The notes: generated from the letters alone by a model not told the origin. DNA of 36,291 nucleotides from an uncultured Bacteroidota bacterium (GCA_902619855.1 CACNGE010000016.1:1-36291); one strand, 5' to 3'. Counted from the stretch's first letter, positions 15,734 to 25,086 are shown. A program made the numbers and translations.

Positions 15734-18277
15734 ATGAAAAAACTAATTTTAAGTTTGTGCTTCAGCTTTGTTGCTGTTGTAGTATTTGCTCAAGACAATG
15801 GGCAATTAAATGATTCCATTCTAGTCACTGATCTTGATGAAGTTGTTGTTTCTGGTTTCAGTGTTGCAGATCTTGCAAAGGAGCGGGTTACCCCAGTTTC
15901 TTATTCAAAGATCTCTGCTAGTGAAATTGATGATAGAATTGGAAACTTGGAGTTACCAGAGTTATTGAATACAACCCCTTCAATATATGCCACTCGTTCT
16001 GGTGGAGGATATGGAGATGCTAACATAAGGATTAGAGGGTTTGGACAAGTTAATTCGTCAATTCTAGTTAATGGAGTTCCAGTAAACGATATGGAAAATG
16101 GTAGAGTATATTGGAGTAATTGGAATCAACTGTCTGATATTGCTTCAAATATTGAAGTTCAAAGAGGTCTTGGGTCATCTAGGCTTGCAATATCATCTGT
16201 TGGTGGTACAGTAAATATAGTTACTAAAGTCACAGATCTCTATGAAGGTGGCTTTGTGAAAACAGTTTTTGGAAATAATGGCTTTTTGAAAACTTCTTCT
16301 TCGTATTCAACAGGCAGGTCAGAAAAAGGCTTTGCTTTTACTGGTCTTTTTGGCCGTACTTCTGGAGATGGAGTTGTTTTGGGAACACAATTTGAAAGTT
16401 TCTCATATTTTCTTGGAGCTGGATATTCCGACAGCGAAGGAAAGCATTCACTACAGTTCACAGTAACTGGTGCTCCACAAAATCATTATCAAAGAACCGA
16501 CAGCTGGTATAATATGGTTACTCTTGGTGACTATAAAAAGTATGGTAGAAACTACAATTATAACTACGGTCAAAAATCTGGTAAAGATTATGGATGGAGA
16601 CAAAATTTTTATCATAAACCAATTGCATCATTAAACTGGGATTATAACATTGATGATATTACAACTTTAAATGTTGTAGCCTATGCATCTTATGGTAGAG
16701 GTGGTGGAACTGGAGATATTGGGGCACTCCCTGGTTATGGTTATGCTTCTAGCTCTTTTTATAGAGACGAAAATGGGCACGTTGATTTCGATAAAATCGT
16801 AGCTTACAATTCTGGCAGTTCAGTAACTTGGTATGATGGCGATGTAGAGCAACGCTCTCCTGACGCTAATGGAAAATACATTAACGATAGTTGGGAGGAT
16901 GGTTTATCAAGGAGAGCTTCTATGAATTCACATAATTGGTATGGGGCAGTAATTAATTTGGAAAGAGAAATTACTGATAAACTTACCTACTCTGTTGGGC
17001 TTGATATTAGAGATTATGTTGGGATCCATTACAGAAGATTAAGAGATTTATTAGGAGCAGATGGATTTTTAGACAACGACGATATAAACAACCCAAATCG
17101 TCTTTTAACAAATACTTATGGTTCAGAAGCAACTGATATTTTAAACGTATTCAAAAGCGTTCGTGATGAAGAAAAAATTGATTATTATAATGATGGAGAA
17201 GTTCAATGGCTAGGTGGGTTTGGCCAACTTGAATACGTTGATGAAAATTTATCTGCGTTTGTTCAAGCGTCTATCTACAATCAGAGTTTTCAAAGAGTTG
17301 ACTATTTTACTTATTTGATTGGAAATCATAGATCAGAAAAAGTAAAAAAGAAAGGTACCAACATTAAAGGTGGTTTAAATTATAACCTCTCTTCTTCCTC
17401 AAATGTGTTTTTTAACGGAGGGCTTTACGATCGTCCTGGAAATTTTGATAGTATTTTTCTTGACTATAAAAATGAAATTAATCCTGACATGAAAAATGAA
17501 AAAGTCACTAGTTATGAAGTGGGTTATGGCTATCGTTCGTCAAGTTTAGCAATTAATGCAGGAGTGTTTTACACCAAATGGCAAGACAGGTTTATATGGT
17601 CTGATAATTTCGAAGTTAATGGAGTTGATGCATCAGGATCAATTTATGGTTTAACTCAAATGCATAAAGGAATTGAAATTGAAGGGATGTATGTTTATAA
17701 CGATTATTTTAGTTTAGAGGGAATGCTTTCATTAGGCGACTACAGATATGCCGGTGAAGCATCAGCAAGGCTTTATGATGAAAATAGAGATTTTATTTCC
17801 ACTGAATCTTTTTATATGAAAGATGTCAAAGTTGGTGATGTTGCCCAAACAACTGCCAATCTAAACCTTGTTTACAGGCCTTTAGATAATTTAAAACTGA
17901 ATCTAAGTTATTCATATTATGATGATTTATATGCAGATATAATGTTTGGTGATGGTAGAGATGATTTTGTTGAAGATTTTGGAAGCGGAAATTATAATAG
18001 TCAAGGAAGTAGGAGCGGAAATGGTCAAATTTTACAGTTACCAAGTTACGAATTGTTTGATGCCGGTGCTTCATATTCTTTTGATCTAGGAACTGATTAC
18101 ATTGTCAAATTACGGGTCAATGTGAATAATTTATTTGACAGTACTTATGTGGCAGAATCAAAGACAAATTATTTTGTAACTCCGGAAAGCGATACCTATC
18201 TTGGTTTAGATACTAGAAATAAGGTTTTTATGGGATGGGGTAGAACATGGAATGTTGGACTAACATTGAAGTTTTAA
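15734..18277 (+). CDS. TonB-dependent outer-membrane receptor, stand-alone
   Basis: An 847-aa receptor with signal peptide (residues 1-19, ending VVVFAQ), TonB box-like DLDEVVVSGF (about 34-43), and a plug (LPELLNTTPSIYATRSGGGY, GDANIRIRGFGQVNSSILVN). The barrel ends RTWNVGLTLKF with the terminal aromatic typical of outer-membrane proteins. There is no SusD partner and no carboxypeptidase-like N-terminal domain, so it is not a SusC of a polysaccharide locus. Base and codon use differ from neighbours: many AGA, TTA and ATA codons and AT-rich wobble positions. It has its own promoter and terminator, so it is a separate unit. The substrate is unknown. Confidence 0.93.
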   Translation: MKKLILSLCFSFVAVVVFAQDNGQLNDSILVTDLDEVVVSGFSVADLAKERVTPVSYSKISASEIDDRIGNLELPELLNTTPSIYATRSGGGYGDANIRIRGFGQVNSSILVNGVPVNDMENGRVYWSNWNQLSDIASNIEVQRGLGSSRLAISSVGGTVNIVTKVTDLYEGGFVKTVFGNNGFLKTSSSYSTGRSEKGFAFTGLFGRTSGDGVVLGTQFESFSYFLGAGYSDSEGKHSLQFTVTGAPQNHYQRTDSWYNMVTLGDYKKYGRNYNYNYGQKSGKDYGWRQNFYHKPIASLNWDYNIDDITTLNVVAYASYGRGGGTGDIGALPGYGYASSSFYRDENGHVDFDKIVAYNSGSSVTWYDGDVEQRSPDANGKYINDSWEDGLSRRASMNSHNWYGAVINLEREITDKLTYSVGLDIRDYVGIHYRRLRDLLGADGFLDNDDINNPNRLLTNTYGSEATDILNVFKSVRDEEKIDYYNDGEVQWLGGFGQLEYVDENLSAFVQASIYNQSFQRVDYFTYLIGNHRSEKVKKKGTNIKGGLNYNLSSSSNVFFNGGLYDRPGNFDSIFLDYKNEINPDMKNEKVTSYEVGYGYRSSSLAINAGVFYTKWQDRFIWSDNFEVNGVDASGSIYGLTQMHKGIEIEGMYVYNDYFSLEGMLSLGDYRYAGEASARLYDENRDFISTESFYMKDVKVGDVAQTTANLNLVYRPLDNLKLNLSYSYYDDLYADIMFGDGRDDFVEDFGSGNYNSQGSRSGNGQILQLPSYELFDAGASYSFDLGTDYIVKLRVNVNNLFDSTYVAESKTNYFVTPESDTYLGLDTRNKVFMGWGRTWNVGLTLKF

Positions 18278-18298
18278 TATCTGCATAGTTAATATAGA

Positions 18299-18324
18299 AA
18301 AGCCCTCAATATGAGGGCTTTTTT
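18299..18324. terminator. Bidirectional intrinsic terminator between the TonB receptor and recJ
   Basis: AGCCCTCA (18301-18308) pairs with TGAGGGCT (18312-18319) over a 3-nt loop, extended by AA/TT pairs. It is followed on + by six T (18319-18324) and on - by four T. It lies between the convergent stops at 18277 and 18348, so it can serve both genes. Confidence 0.88.
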
Positions 18325-18347
18325 ATGTTAAAACTTATCTAAGTTAT

Positions 18348-20030
18348 TTATTGAACCCCTTTGAGATTTATCTGCAAACTCGTTTTTCCATTCCACTCAT
18401 TTTCATCAACAAAATAAGCAATATCACAAGCCGAAGACTGCACGATTTCTAAGGCATCCCCCAAGCCAAAACCAACAGCATTAATCGATTGAGTACCCGC
18501 CACAAACGAACACTTAAGATGTGTCCCGTCAGAACCAACTCGCTTGGCATATCCTCGATCAGTAACCCCTTTTGACAACAATACCGGTCGCATATTTCCT
18601 GGACCAAATGGCGCCATCTGATTGATGATTCGATAAAACTTTGGGGTGATTTCTTCGATAGGAATTTCCATGTCAATTCGCAAGGTTCGCTCTTGCTGAT
18701 CGGGTTGAATTTGTCGAGATACCACCTGTTCAAAACACTTACAAAAACCATCATACTGTTCGGGCCTGATCGTCAATCCAGCAGCATATTTATGACCCCC
18801 AAATTGTATCATATACTTTTGGCATTCGGATAAAGCTGCATACAAATCAAACCCCCAAACCGATCGTGCCGACGCAGTGAGAACATCCCCTGAACGTGTA
18901 AACACAACTGTTGGTTTGTAGTGGGTTTCAATCAGTCGTGAAGCAACAATCCCAATCACGCCCTTATGCCAATCTGGGTCATAAACAACTGTACTTGTTT
19001 TGCTGGTTTGACCACTCTCTTCGATTTGTGCCAAGGCCTGTTCTGTTATTTCTCTGTCCAGTGCTTTTCGATCCTCGTTAAACACCTCAATAGCTTCAGC
19101 ACGTTTGGTCGCTTCTTCTATGCTGTCGCTCAACAACAGTTCCACAGCATAGGTGCCGTGCTTCATACGCCCAGCTGCATTGATTCGCGGTGCCACCCGA
19201 AAAACCAAATCAGTAACAGTAATTGGTCGTTGTTTGCGTTCGCCCAATAAGGCCCCCAACCCTGGACGTAGAGCCTGCTGATACACTTGCATCCCAAAAT
19301 AAGTAAGTACCCGATTTTCGTCGAGAATGGGCACAATATCTGCTGCTGAAGCTGTTGCTACCAAATCTAAATAGTGCTGTAATTCTTGTACTTCAACTCC
19401 CAATGTGCTTGCATGGGCTTGGATGAGTTTAAACACAACCCCACATCCACAAAGCCCATCAAAGGGGTAGTTACAATCGGGTCGCTTGGGATCCAAAATT
19501 GCATGTGCAGCAGGAAGTTGCTCGCCCGGCGTGTGGTGGTCACAAATGATGACATCAAGCCCCTTTTGGTTGGCATCAGCAATCAAGTCAACTGCCTTGA
19601 TACCACAATCCAATGTGAAAAGCAAACCAACACCTTCATCAACTGCCTTGTCGATGCCTTGCTGTGAAAGTCCATAGCCCTCAGCATAGCGATCAGGGAT
19701 GTATGAAATGACATTGCACTTTTGACTCTTCAAATAATGAACAAGCAATGCCACAGCACTTGTACCATCTACGTCGTAATCGCCAAACACCATGATGGTC
19801 TCGTTATTCTTGATGGCATCTTGTAGACGATCAACTGCTTTCTTCATGTCTTTCATCAAAAAAGGATCGTGCAAATCACTCCAATCGGGACGAAAAAATT
19901 GTTTGGCTGCATCAAAAGTGGTAACGCCTCTTTGCACCAAGAGTTGCGCAACAACCGATGGTACGCTCAATGCTTTGGCAAGTGATTGCACAGTTTCTTG
20001 GTTGGGGTTGGGTTGAACAAGCCAGCGCAT
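18348..20030 (-). CDS. recJ: Single-stranded-DNA-specific exonuclease RecJ
   Basis: A 560-aa 5'-3' ssDNA exonuclease of the DHH superfamily, acting in RecF-pathway recombination, mismatch repair and base excision repair. The motifs are VFGDYDVDGTSA (about residue 77), ICDHHTPGEQLP (the DHH motif), RINAAGRM, and the DHHA1-type GGHKYAAGLTI. A C-terminal OB-fold region follows. The ATG at 20030 begins MRWLVQPNPN, typical of RecJ; a TTG 30 nt further upstream lies in rsmI and is not needed. The start is 1 nt past the rsmI stop, so the two genes form an operon. Confidence 0.96.
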   Translation of the reverse strand: MRWLVQPNPNQETVQSLAKALSVPSVVAQLLVQRGVTTFDAAKQFFRPDWSDLHDPFLMKDMKKAVDRLQDAIKNNETIMVFGDYDVDGTSAVALLVHYLKSQKCNVISYIPDRYAEGYGLSQQGIDKAVDEGVGLLFTLDCGIKAVDLIADANQKGLDVIICDHHTPGEQLPAAHAILDPKRPDCNYPFDGLCGCGVVFKLIQAHASTLGVEVQELQHYLDLVATASAADIVPILDENRVLTYFGMQVYQQALRPGLGALLGERKQRPITVTDLVFRVAPRINAAGRMKHGTYAVELLLSDSIEEATKRAEAIEVFNEDRKALDREITEQALAQIEESGQTSKTSTVVYDPDWHKGVIGIVASRLIETHYKPTVVFTRSGDVLTASARSVWGFDLYAALSECQKYMIQFGGHKYAAGLTIRPEQYDGFCKCFEQVVSRQIQPDQQERTLRIDMEIPIEEITPKFYRIINQMAPFGPGNMRPVLLSKGVTDRGYAKRVGSDGTHLKCSFVAGTQSINAVGFGLGDALEIVQSSACDIAYFVDENEWNGKTSLQINLKGVQ

Positions 20031-20031
20031 A

Positions 20032-20715
20032 TCAGTTTTTTCCTTGAATGACAAGCACAAATTCGCCTTTGGGTGTATGTGCAGTAAAATGTGCTTCGAG
20101 TTCTTCTAATGTTCCTCGTACAGTTTCCTCAAAAGCTTTGGTCAACTCTCTAGAAATCGATGCTTGTCTGTCGGGTCCCATCACTTGTGCGCATTGTGCG
20201 AGGGTTTTCAAAATACGATGAGGTGACTCGTATAATACAATCGTTTTGGTTTCTTCTGCCAGTTGAGATAGTCTAGACTTTCGCCCTTTTTTGTGGGGTA
20301 AAAACCCTTCAAAAACAAAGCGATCTGTGGGAAATCCACTCTGCACCAATGCTGGCACAAAGGCAGTCGGCCCGGGAAGACTGGTGACCTTAACCCCTGA
20401 TTGTAAGCATGCCCTGACCAATAAAAATCCTGGATCGGAAATCGCAGGGGTACCCGCATCCGAAATCAACGCCATTGACATCCCTTGCTGAAGTTGTTCC
20501 ACAAGCCGATCAACTGTTCGGTGCTCATTGTGCATGTGATAAGACTTGGTTGGCGTATCGATATTGTAATGTTTGAGCAGCTTTTGACTTACCCGTGTGT
20601 CTTCACACAAAATCAACTCCACTTTTGAAAGAACATCGATTGAACGATGAGTGATGTCAGCCAAATTACCAATCGGCGTAGGAACAACATAAAGTGTGGA
20701 TGACTGGATTTCCAA
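20032..20715 (-). CDS. rsmI: 16S rRNA (cytidine-1402 2'-O) methyltransferase
   Basis: A 227-aa SAM-dependent methyltransferase of the tetrapyrrole-methylase fold that 2'-O-methylates C1402 in the ribosomal decoding centre. Seen: YVVPTPIGNLADITHRS near the start, ILCEDTRVSQKLL, ALISDAGTPAISDPG, LPGPTAFVPALV and LYESPHRILKTL. It is shorter than the E. coli protein (about 286 aa) because the C-terminal extension is missing. The start must be upstream of PTPIGNL, and no ATG is available there. The TTG at 20715 (MEIQSSTLYVV) is the best start, which suggests modest translation. It is followed immediately by recJ. Confidence 0.94.
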   Translation of the reverse strand: MEIQSSTLYVVPTPIGNLADITHRSIDVLSKVELILCEDTRVSQKLLKHYNIDTPTKSYHMHNEHRTVDRLVEQLQQGMSMALISDAGTPAISDPGFLLVRACLQSGVKVTSLPGPTAFVPALVQSGFPTDRFVFEGFLPHKKGRKSRLSQLAEETKTIVLYESPHRILKTLAQCAQVMGPDRQASISRELTKAFEETVRGTLEELEAHFTAHTPKGEFVLVIQGKN

Positions 20716-20768
20716 GGTCTTATATTTATGTGGGGTGGATATGTTGAGGACTAAAGATAAGTCATTTC

Positions 20769-20794
20769 TTTTGCAATCATCTTCCTTTGCAAAA
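20769..20794. other. Inverted repeat in the rsmI/tdk intergenic region
   Basis: TTTTGCAA (20769-20776) and TTGCAAAA (20787-20794) are perfect 8-bp inverted arms separated by 10 nt. The dyad lies just upstream of a weak minus-strand -7-like TATCTTTA (20759 to 20752) that could serve rsmI. It lacks a T-run and is far from any stop codon, so it looks more like an operator than a terminator. No regulator can be named. Confidence 0.35.
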
Positions 20795-20842
20795 CATTAT
20801 GATTATTTATCCCCAGTTCTTACATGGGTATTATGATTTTAA

Positions 20843-20850
20843 TACCTTTG
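20843..20850 (+). promoter_or_regulatory. -7 element of tdk
   Basis: TACCTTTG is an exact TAnnTTTG match, 32 nt before the tdk ATG. No TTTG is seen at the -33 position. The predicted start near 20857 gives a leader of about 26 nt. Confidence 0.55.
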
Positions 20851-20882
20851 TGAGTGGCAGGTGAGCAATAAAATCACAGACT

Positions 20883-21521
20883 ATGTTTCTCGAAAATACA
20901 GTTAATCAAGAAGAGCAGTTCGGTTGGATTGAAGTCATCTGTGGTTCGATGTTTTCAGGAAAAACAGAAGAACTCATTCGGCGATTGAAGAGAGCACAGT
21001 TTGCCAAACAAAAAGTCGAAATTTTTAAGCCTACAGTTGACAATCGGTATGATGATGACAAAGTGGTTTCGCATGATGCCAATGAAATTCGATCAACCCC
21101 CGTGCCTGCTGCTGCTAATATTCGCATTCTAGCCGATGACTGTGATGTGGTTGGTATAGACGAAGCGCAGTTTTTTGATGACGAAATCATTTCGGTTTGC
21201 AATGACCTCGCCAACAAAGGCATTCGTGTGATTGTAGCTGGCTTGGATATGGATTATAAAGGCAACCCTTTTGGCCCCATGCCCAACTTGATGGCCACTG
21301 CTGAATACGTCACCAAAGTTCATGCTGTATGCACACGCACTGGTAATCTTGCACAGTATAGTTTTCGTAAATCCGACGATGAAAATTTGGTGTTTCTTGG
21401 ACAGACTGGCGAGTATGAACCCCTCAGTCGAGCAGCATACTATCATGCGATGGGAATGGGCAAAACAAAACAAAAAAGCCCTAACAAATCGAAAGAAAAC
21501 AAAAAAAGAAAAAGTGGCTGA
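20883..21521 (+). CDS. tdk: Thymidine kinase (type II) lacking the zinc knuckle
   Basis: A 212-aa enzyme that phosphorylates thymidine to dTMP in pyrimidine salvage. The P-loop is ICGSMFSGKTEELIRR (about residues 19-34); the DEAQFF motif (93-98) holds the catalytic Glu; the lasso region ends in GQTGEYEPLSRAAYY. Type II kinases usually carry four zinc cysteines in the lasso domain. Here the positions read C150, T153, S182 and A185. A Lys/Ser-rich tail (KQKSPNKSKENKKRKSG) closes the protein. The ATG at 20883 is the only suitable start. The stop overlaps the alr GTG start by 8 nt. Confidence 0.95.
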   Translation: MFLENTVNQEEQFGWIEVICGSMFSGKTEELIRRLKRAQFAKQKVEIFKPTVDNRYDDDKVVSHDANEIRSTPVPAAANIRILADDCDVVGIDEAQFFDDEIISVCNDLANKGIRVIVAGLDMDYKGNPFGPMPNLMATAEYVTKVHAVCTRTGNLAQYSFRKSDDENLVFLGQTGEYEPLSRAAYYHAMGMGKTKQKSPNKSKENKKRKSG

Positions 21522-22602
21522 AGCAACACGATTTGAAATCCATCTGCCCGCCCTACGTCACAACTTCCAGCAGATCAAAAAACGACTACAAGCCCACACT
21601 AAAGTATTGGCAGTCGTCAAAGCATTTGCCTATGGGTCAGATGCTACTGCTATTGGGCGTTGTTTGGAAAAAGAGGGTGCCGATTATCTCGGCGTTGCCT
21701 ATGTCAATGAGGGCGTATCCCTGCGCAAAGCTGGGGTTAAAATTCCAATTTTGGTACTCCACCCCCAAATGCATCAGCTATCTACTTTGATTGAGCATCA
21801 ACTCGAACCCTGTGTGTATTCTTGGCGAATCCTGCATGCACTTGAAAAAGTGTTGGTCGAGCAACAATCAACAGCCTACCCAATTCATCTAAAGTTCAAC
21901 ACAGGTCTTCATCGCCTGGGCTTTTCTATTGATGAAGGGGCATCGCTCAAGCAACATCTCGCCTCTTCCCCTTTTCACTTACAGGGTGTATTGTCGCATC
22001 TCGCCGCCACTGAAGACCCTGCTGAAAGGGAATTTACCCTCAAACAACTTGCGCATTTTGACCTGCTAAAGCCCATTTTTGGTAGCGATCCCATTTATCA
22101 TGTGCTCAACACTTCTGGGGTCTTTCAGTACCCCGAAGCGCATCATGATATGATTCGATGTGGGATTGGGTTATATGGCTATGGCAATCAAAAGGAAGTT
22201 AGTGAGCTTCTTCGACCAGTAGGGGTATTAAAAACGATCATTTCACAAATTCATGACGTTAAGACAGGAGATGCTGTGGGCTATAATCGTGGGTTTGTTG
22301 CCCACAAACCAACGCAATCAGCTACCCTACCCATTGGTCATGCCGATGGTATCGGAAGACTTTATGGTAAAGGCAAAGGAGCAGTTATGATCCATGGTCA
22401 AAAAGCACCAATTTTGGGGAATGTATGCATGGATATGATTATGGTTGATGTCACCAGCATCGACTGCAAAGAAGGAGATGAGGTCATTGTTTTTGGTGGT
22501 GATGATGCATGCGCAGAAATCGTCGCAGAACATGCCGATACCATTTCTTATGAGTTGCTAACTGCCATCTCACAACGAGTTCCCAGAGTAATCATTTCTT
22601 AG
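21514..22602 (+). CDS. alr: Alanine racemase
   Basis: A PLP enzyme interconverting L- and D-Ala for peptidoglycan. The PLP lysine lies in VLAVVKAFAYGSDA; other segments are the QGVLSHLAATEDP loop, GDAVGYNRGFVA with the second-face catalytic Tyr, and GNVCMDMIMVDV. The start is a GTG at 21514 (reading MAEATRFEIHLPALRHN), because homology begins here. Upstream in-frame codons would put 60-odd non-homologous residues inside tdk. From the GTG the protein is 362 aa, the normal length. The 8-nt overlap with tdk implies coupled translation. Confidence 0.95.
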   Translation: MAEATRFEIHLPALRHNFQQIKKRLQAHTKVLAVVKAFAYGSDATAIGRCLEKEGADYLGVAYVNEGVSLRKAGVKIPILVLHPQMHQLSTLIEHQLEPCVYSWRILHALEKVLVEQQSTAYPIHLKFNTGLHRLGFSIDEGASLKQHLASSPFHLQGVLSHLAATEDPAEREFTLKQLAHFDLLKPIFGSDPIYHVLNTSGVFQYPEAHHDMIRCGIGLYGYGNQKEVSELLRPVGVLKTIISQIHDVKTGDAVGYNRGFVAHKPTQSATLPIGHADGIGRLYGKGKGAVMIHGQKAPILGNVCMDMIMVDVTSIDCKEGDEVIVFGGDDACAEIVAEHADTISYELLTAISQRVPRVIIS

Positions 22603-22676
22603 TTGTTAAAATTATAACATTTTGTTATTTTTTTGATTTTTCAAATTCTTTTCTCGCACAGTGTTTGTTTTATCTT

Positions 22677-22684
22677 TATTTTTG
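22677..22684 (+). promoter_or_regulatory. -7 element of asd
   Basis: TATTTTTG matches TAnnTTTG, 19 nt before the asd ATG. It lies in an AT-rich 101-bp gap after alr, which lowers specificity, and no -33 TTTG is seen at normal spacing. Confidence 0.45.
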
Positions 22685-22703
22685 CTGACCTAAAATCAAA
22701 CAA

Positions 22704-23684
22704 ATGAGAGTTGCAGTTGTCGGCGTCACAGGCATGGTTGGTGAAATCATGCGAAATGTTCTTGAAGAGCGAAACTTCCCCATCACAGAATTCCTTCCTG
22801 TCGCTTCGGCGCGTTCGGTAGGTAAAACAATTACCTTTCAAGGAAAAGACTACACTGTGATTGGTCTTGAAGATGCTGTTGCGCAAGCACCCGACTTTGC
22901 CTTGTTTTCGGCTGGTGGACAAACATCTCTTGACTGGGCACCAAAATTTGCAGCTGTGGGCACCACTGTCATTGACAATTCATCTGCCTGGCGAATGCAC
23001 CCCGATCACAAGCTTATCGTTCCAGAAATAAATGCAGATCAACTCACCCCTGATGACAAAATCATTGCCAATCCCAACTGTTCGACGATTCAAATGGTGA
23101 TGGCTCTGGCTCCCATACACAAGCGATATGGCATTGACAGAGTTGTTGTTTCAACCTATCAATCAATCACTGGTACAGGAGTCAAAGCAGTAAAACAATT
23201 GGAAAACGAGTATGAGGGAGTTGATGGCGAAAAGGCTTATCCCCACCCTATTCATCGCAATGCACTGCCACACTGTGATGTTTTTTTGGACAATGGATAT
23301 ACTAAAGAGGAAATGAAATTGGTCAATGAAACACACAAAATTTTGGATCCCAATATCAAAGTGACTGCAACAGCTGTGCGTATTCCTGTGGTTGGGGGTC
23401 ATAGCGAATCGGTAAACCTCAGCCTTTCTCAAGCAGCAGACTTGGATGAGGTTCGAGAGCTTCTCAATAACACTCCAGGGGTGGTGGTGATTGATGATTT
23501 GGACAACAATGACTACCCCATGCCACTCGACGCAGAAGGAAAAGACGACGTATTTGTCGGGCGTATTCGAAAAGACGAATCTCAAGAAAAGGGGCTAAAC
23601 CTATGGATTGTAGCCGACAACCTTCGCAAAGGTGCTGCGACAAATACAGTTCAAATCGCTGAATATCTCATCCAACAATCATAA
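22704..23684 (+). CDS. asd: Aspartate-semialdehyde dehydrogenase
   Basis: This 326-aa NADPH enzyme reduces aspartyl phosphate to aspartate semialdehyde, the branch point to lysine/diaminopimelate, threonine and methionine. The N-terminal NADP loop is VVGVTGMVGEIMRNVL, the adjacent FLPVASARSVGK segment is typical, and the catalytic Cys126 lies in NPNCSTIQM. The basic residue is in the GGHSESVNL segment. Length and start (MRVAVVGVTG) match the family. It follows alr, also a wall-precursor gene, with its own probable promoter, and ends before the convergent accC. Confidence 0.96.
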   Translation: MRVAVVGVTGMVGEIMRNVLEERNFPITEFLPVASARSVGKTITFQGKDYTVIGLEDAVAQAPDFALFSAGGQTSLDWAPKFAAVGTTVIDNSSAWRMHPDHKLIVPEINADQLTPDDKIIANPNCSTIQMVMALAPIHKRYGIDRVVVSTYQSITGTGVKAVKQLENEYEGVDGEKAYPHPIHRNALPHCDVFLDNGYTKEEMKLVNETHKILDPNIKVTATAVRIPVVGGHSESVNLSLSQAADLDEVRELLNNTPGVVVIDDLDNNDYPMPLDAEGKDDVFVGRIRKDESQEKGLNLWIVADNLRKGAATNTVQIAEYLIQQS

Positions 23685-23695
23685 AGATATAGACG

Positions 23696-23716
23696 AAAAA
23701 AAACCTCAGTTGAGGG
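23696..23716 (-). terminator. Intrinsic terminator after accC
   Basis: On the minus strand a short hairpin CCTC-AACT-GAGG is followed by eight T (plus-strand A-run 23696-23703). It lies 27 nt past the accC stop and ends the accB-accC transcript. The stem is only 4-5 bp, so strength is moderate. On the plus strand it has no T-run, so asd is less well served. Confidence 0.6.
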
Positions 23717-23742
23717 CTTATTGATTGGGTTGAATTATTAGA

Positions 23743-25086
23743 TTACTCCTGCTTCATTTCAAAGTCTTCCATGAACTTCGTTGTATAATTTCCCGTCACA
23801 TAGTCAGGATGATCCATCAACTGACGATGAAAAGGAATCGTGGTTTTAATTCCCTCAATGACAAATTCGTCGAGTGCACGTTTCATTTTATTGATTGCCT
23901 CTTCCCGGGTTTGTGCAGTGGTGATCAACTTGGCAATCATCGAATCGTAGTGGGGTGGAATCGCATAACCCCCATACACATGGGTGTCCAAACGAACACC
24001 ATGACCACCAGGCGTGTGAAGGGTTTGAATGACCCCTGGAGATGGACGAAAATCGTTAAAGGGGTCTTCAGCATTGATGCGGCACTCAATCGAGTGTAGC
24101 TTTGGATAATAATCCTTACCACTCAGTCGATGACCAGCTGCGACTTTGATCTGCTCTGCTATGAGGTCATAATCGATAACTTGCTCGGTGATTGGGTGCT
24201 CTACCTGAATCCGAGTGTTCATTTCCATAAAATAGAACTTACGATGTTTGTCAACCAAAAACTCCACTGTACCTGCACCTTCATATTTGATATATTCGGC
24301 AGCTTTCACAGCGGCTTTTCCCATGTTTTCTCTTAGTTCATCAGTCATAAATGGAGAGGGTGTTTCCTCGGTCAATTTTTGATGACGACGCTGAACAGAG
24401 CAATCTCTTTCCGACAAGTGGCATGCCTTTCCAAACGAATCCCCAACGACTTGTATTTCGATATGACGTGGTTCTTCAATGAGCTTTTCCATATACATCC
24501 CACCGTTGCCAAAAGACGCCTTGGCTTCTTGCCTAGCGCTATCCCAGGCTTTTTGAAGGTCTTCTTCTGACCAAACTGCACGCATCCCTTTTCCACCTCC
24601 GCCAGCTGTTGCTTTAAGCATCACAGGGTATCCTACTTTTTTGGCGAGTTTTTTACACTGTGTAAAGTCCTCGATTAGACCATCTGAACCAGGAATGGTT
24701 GGCACTCCGGCAGCTTTCATTGTAGCCTTTGCTGTTGCCTTGTCTCCCATTTTGCTGATCATATCTGCAGAAGCCCCAATAAACTTGATCTTATGCTCAT
24801 CACAAATTTTAGAAAACTTGGAGTTTTCTGATAAAAAACCATAGCCAGGATGAATGGCATCGGCATTTGTGATTTCGGCTGCTGCAATGATATTTGGAAT
24901 TTTTAAATACGATTCCGAACTCGGTGCAGGGCCAATACAAACAGCTTCATCTGCAAACTTAACGTGCAAGCTTTCTTCATCTGCTTTTGAATAAACAGCA
25001 ACTGTTCCAATACCCATTTCACGGCAGGTACGAATCACTCGTAAAGCGATTTCGCCACGATTGGCGACAAGAATTTTGTTAAACAT
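23743..25086 (-). CDS. accC: Acetyl-CoA carboxylase, biotin carboxylase subunit
   Basis: The 447-aa subunit carboxylates biotin on AccB using ATP and bicarbonate. Seen are the N-terminal [20 protein letters not shown], the ATP-grasp glycine loop [14 protein letters not shown], the [16 protein letters not shown] metal/catalytic segment, and [18 protein letters not shown] in the C-terminal domain. Length and motifs fit AccC rather than pyruvate or propionyl-CoA carboxylase. It lies 18 nt downstream of accB, which follows fabH by 21 nt, so the three form one unit initiating fatty-acid synthesis. It ends at the terminator 23696-23716. Confidence 0.96.
   Translation of the reverse strand: MFNKILVANRGEIALRVIRTCREMGIGTVAVYSKADEESLHVKFADEAVCIGPAPSSESYLKIPNIIAAAEITNADAIHPGYGFLSENSKFSKICDEHKIKFIGASADMISKMGDKATAKATMKAAGVPTIPGSDGLIEDFTQCKKLAKKVGYPVMLKATAGGGGKGMRAVWSEEDLQKAWDSARQEAKASFGNGGMYMEKLIEEPRHIEIQVVGDSFGKACHLSERDCSVQRRHQKLTEETPSPFMTDELRENMGKAAVKAAEYIKYEGAGTVEFLVDKHRKFYFMEMNTRIQVEHPITEQVIDYDLIAEQIKVAAGHRLSGKDYYPKLHSIECRINAEDPFNDFRPSPGVIQTLHTPGGHGVRLDTHVYGGYAIPPHYDSMIAKLITTAQTREEAINKMKRALDEFVIEGIKTTIPFHRQLMDHPDYVTGNYTTKFMEDFEMKQE

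Noticed and set aside
21322-21513. Long N-terminal extension of alr into tdk
   Set aside because: No homology in the extension; a GTG at 21514 gives the normal family length.
23163-23585. 140-aa minus-strand ORF opposite asd
   Set aside because: It is antisense to a conserved enzyme and has no promoter or domain.
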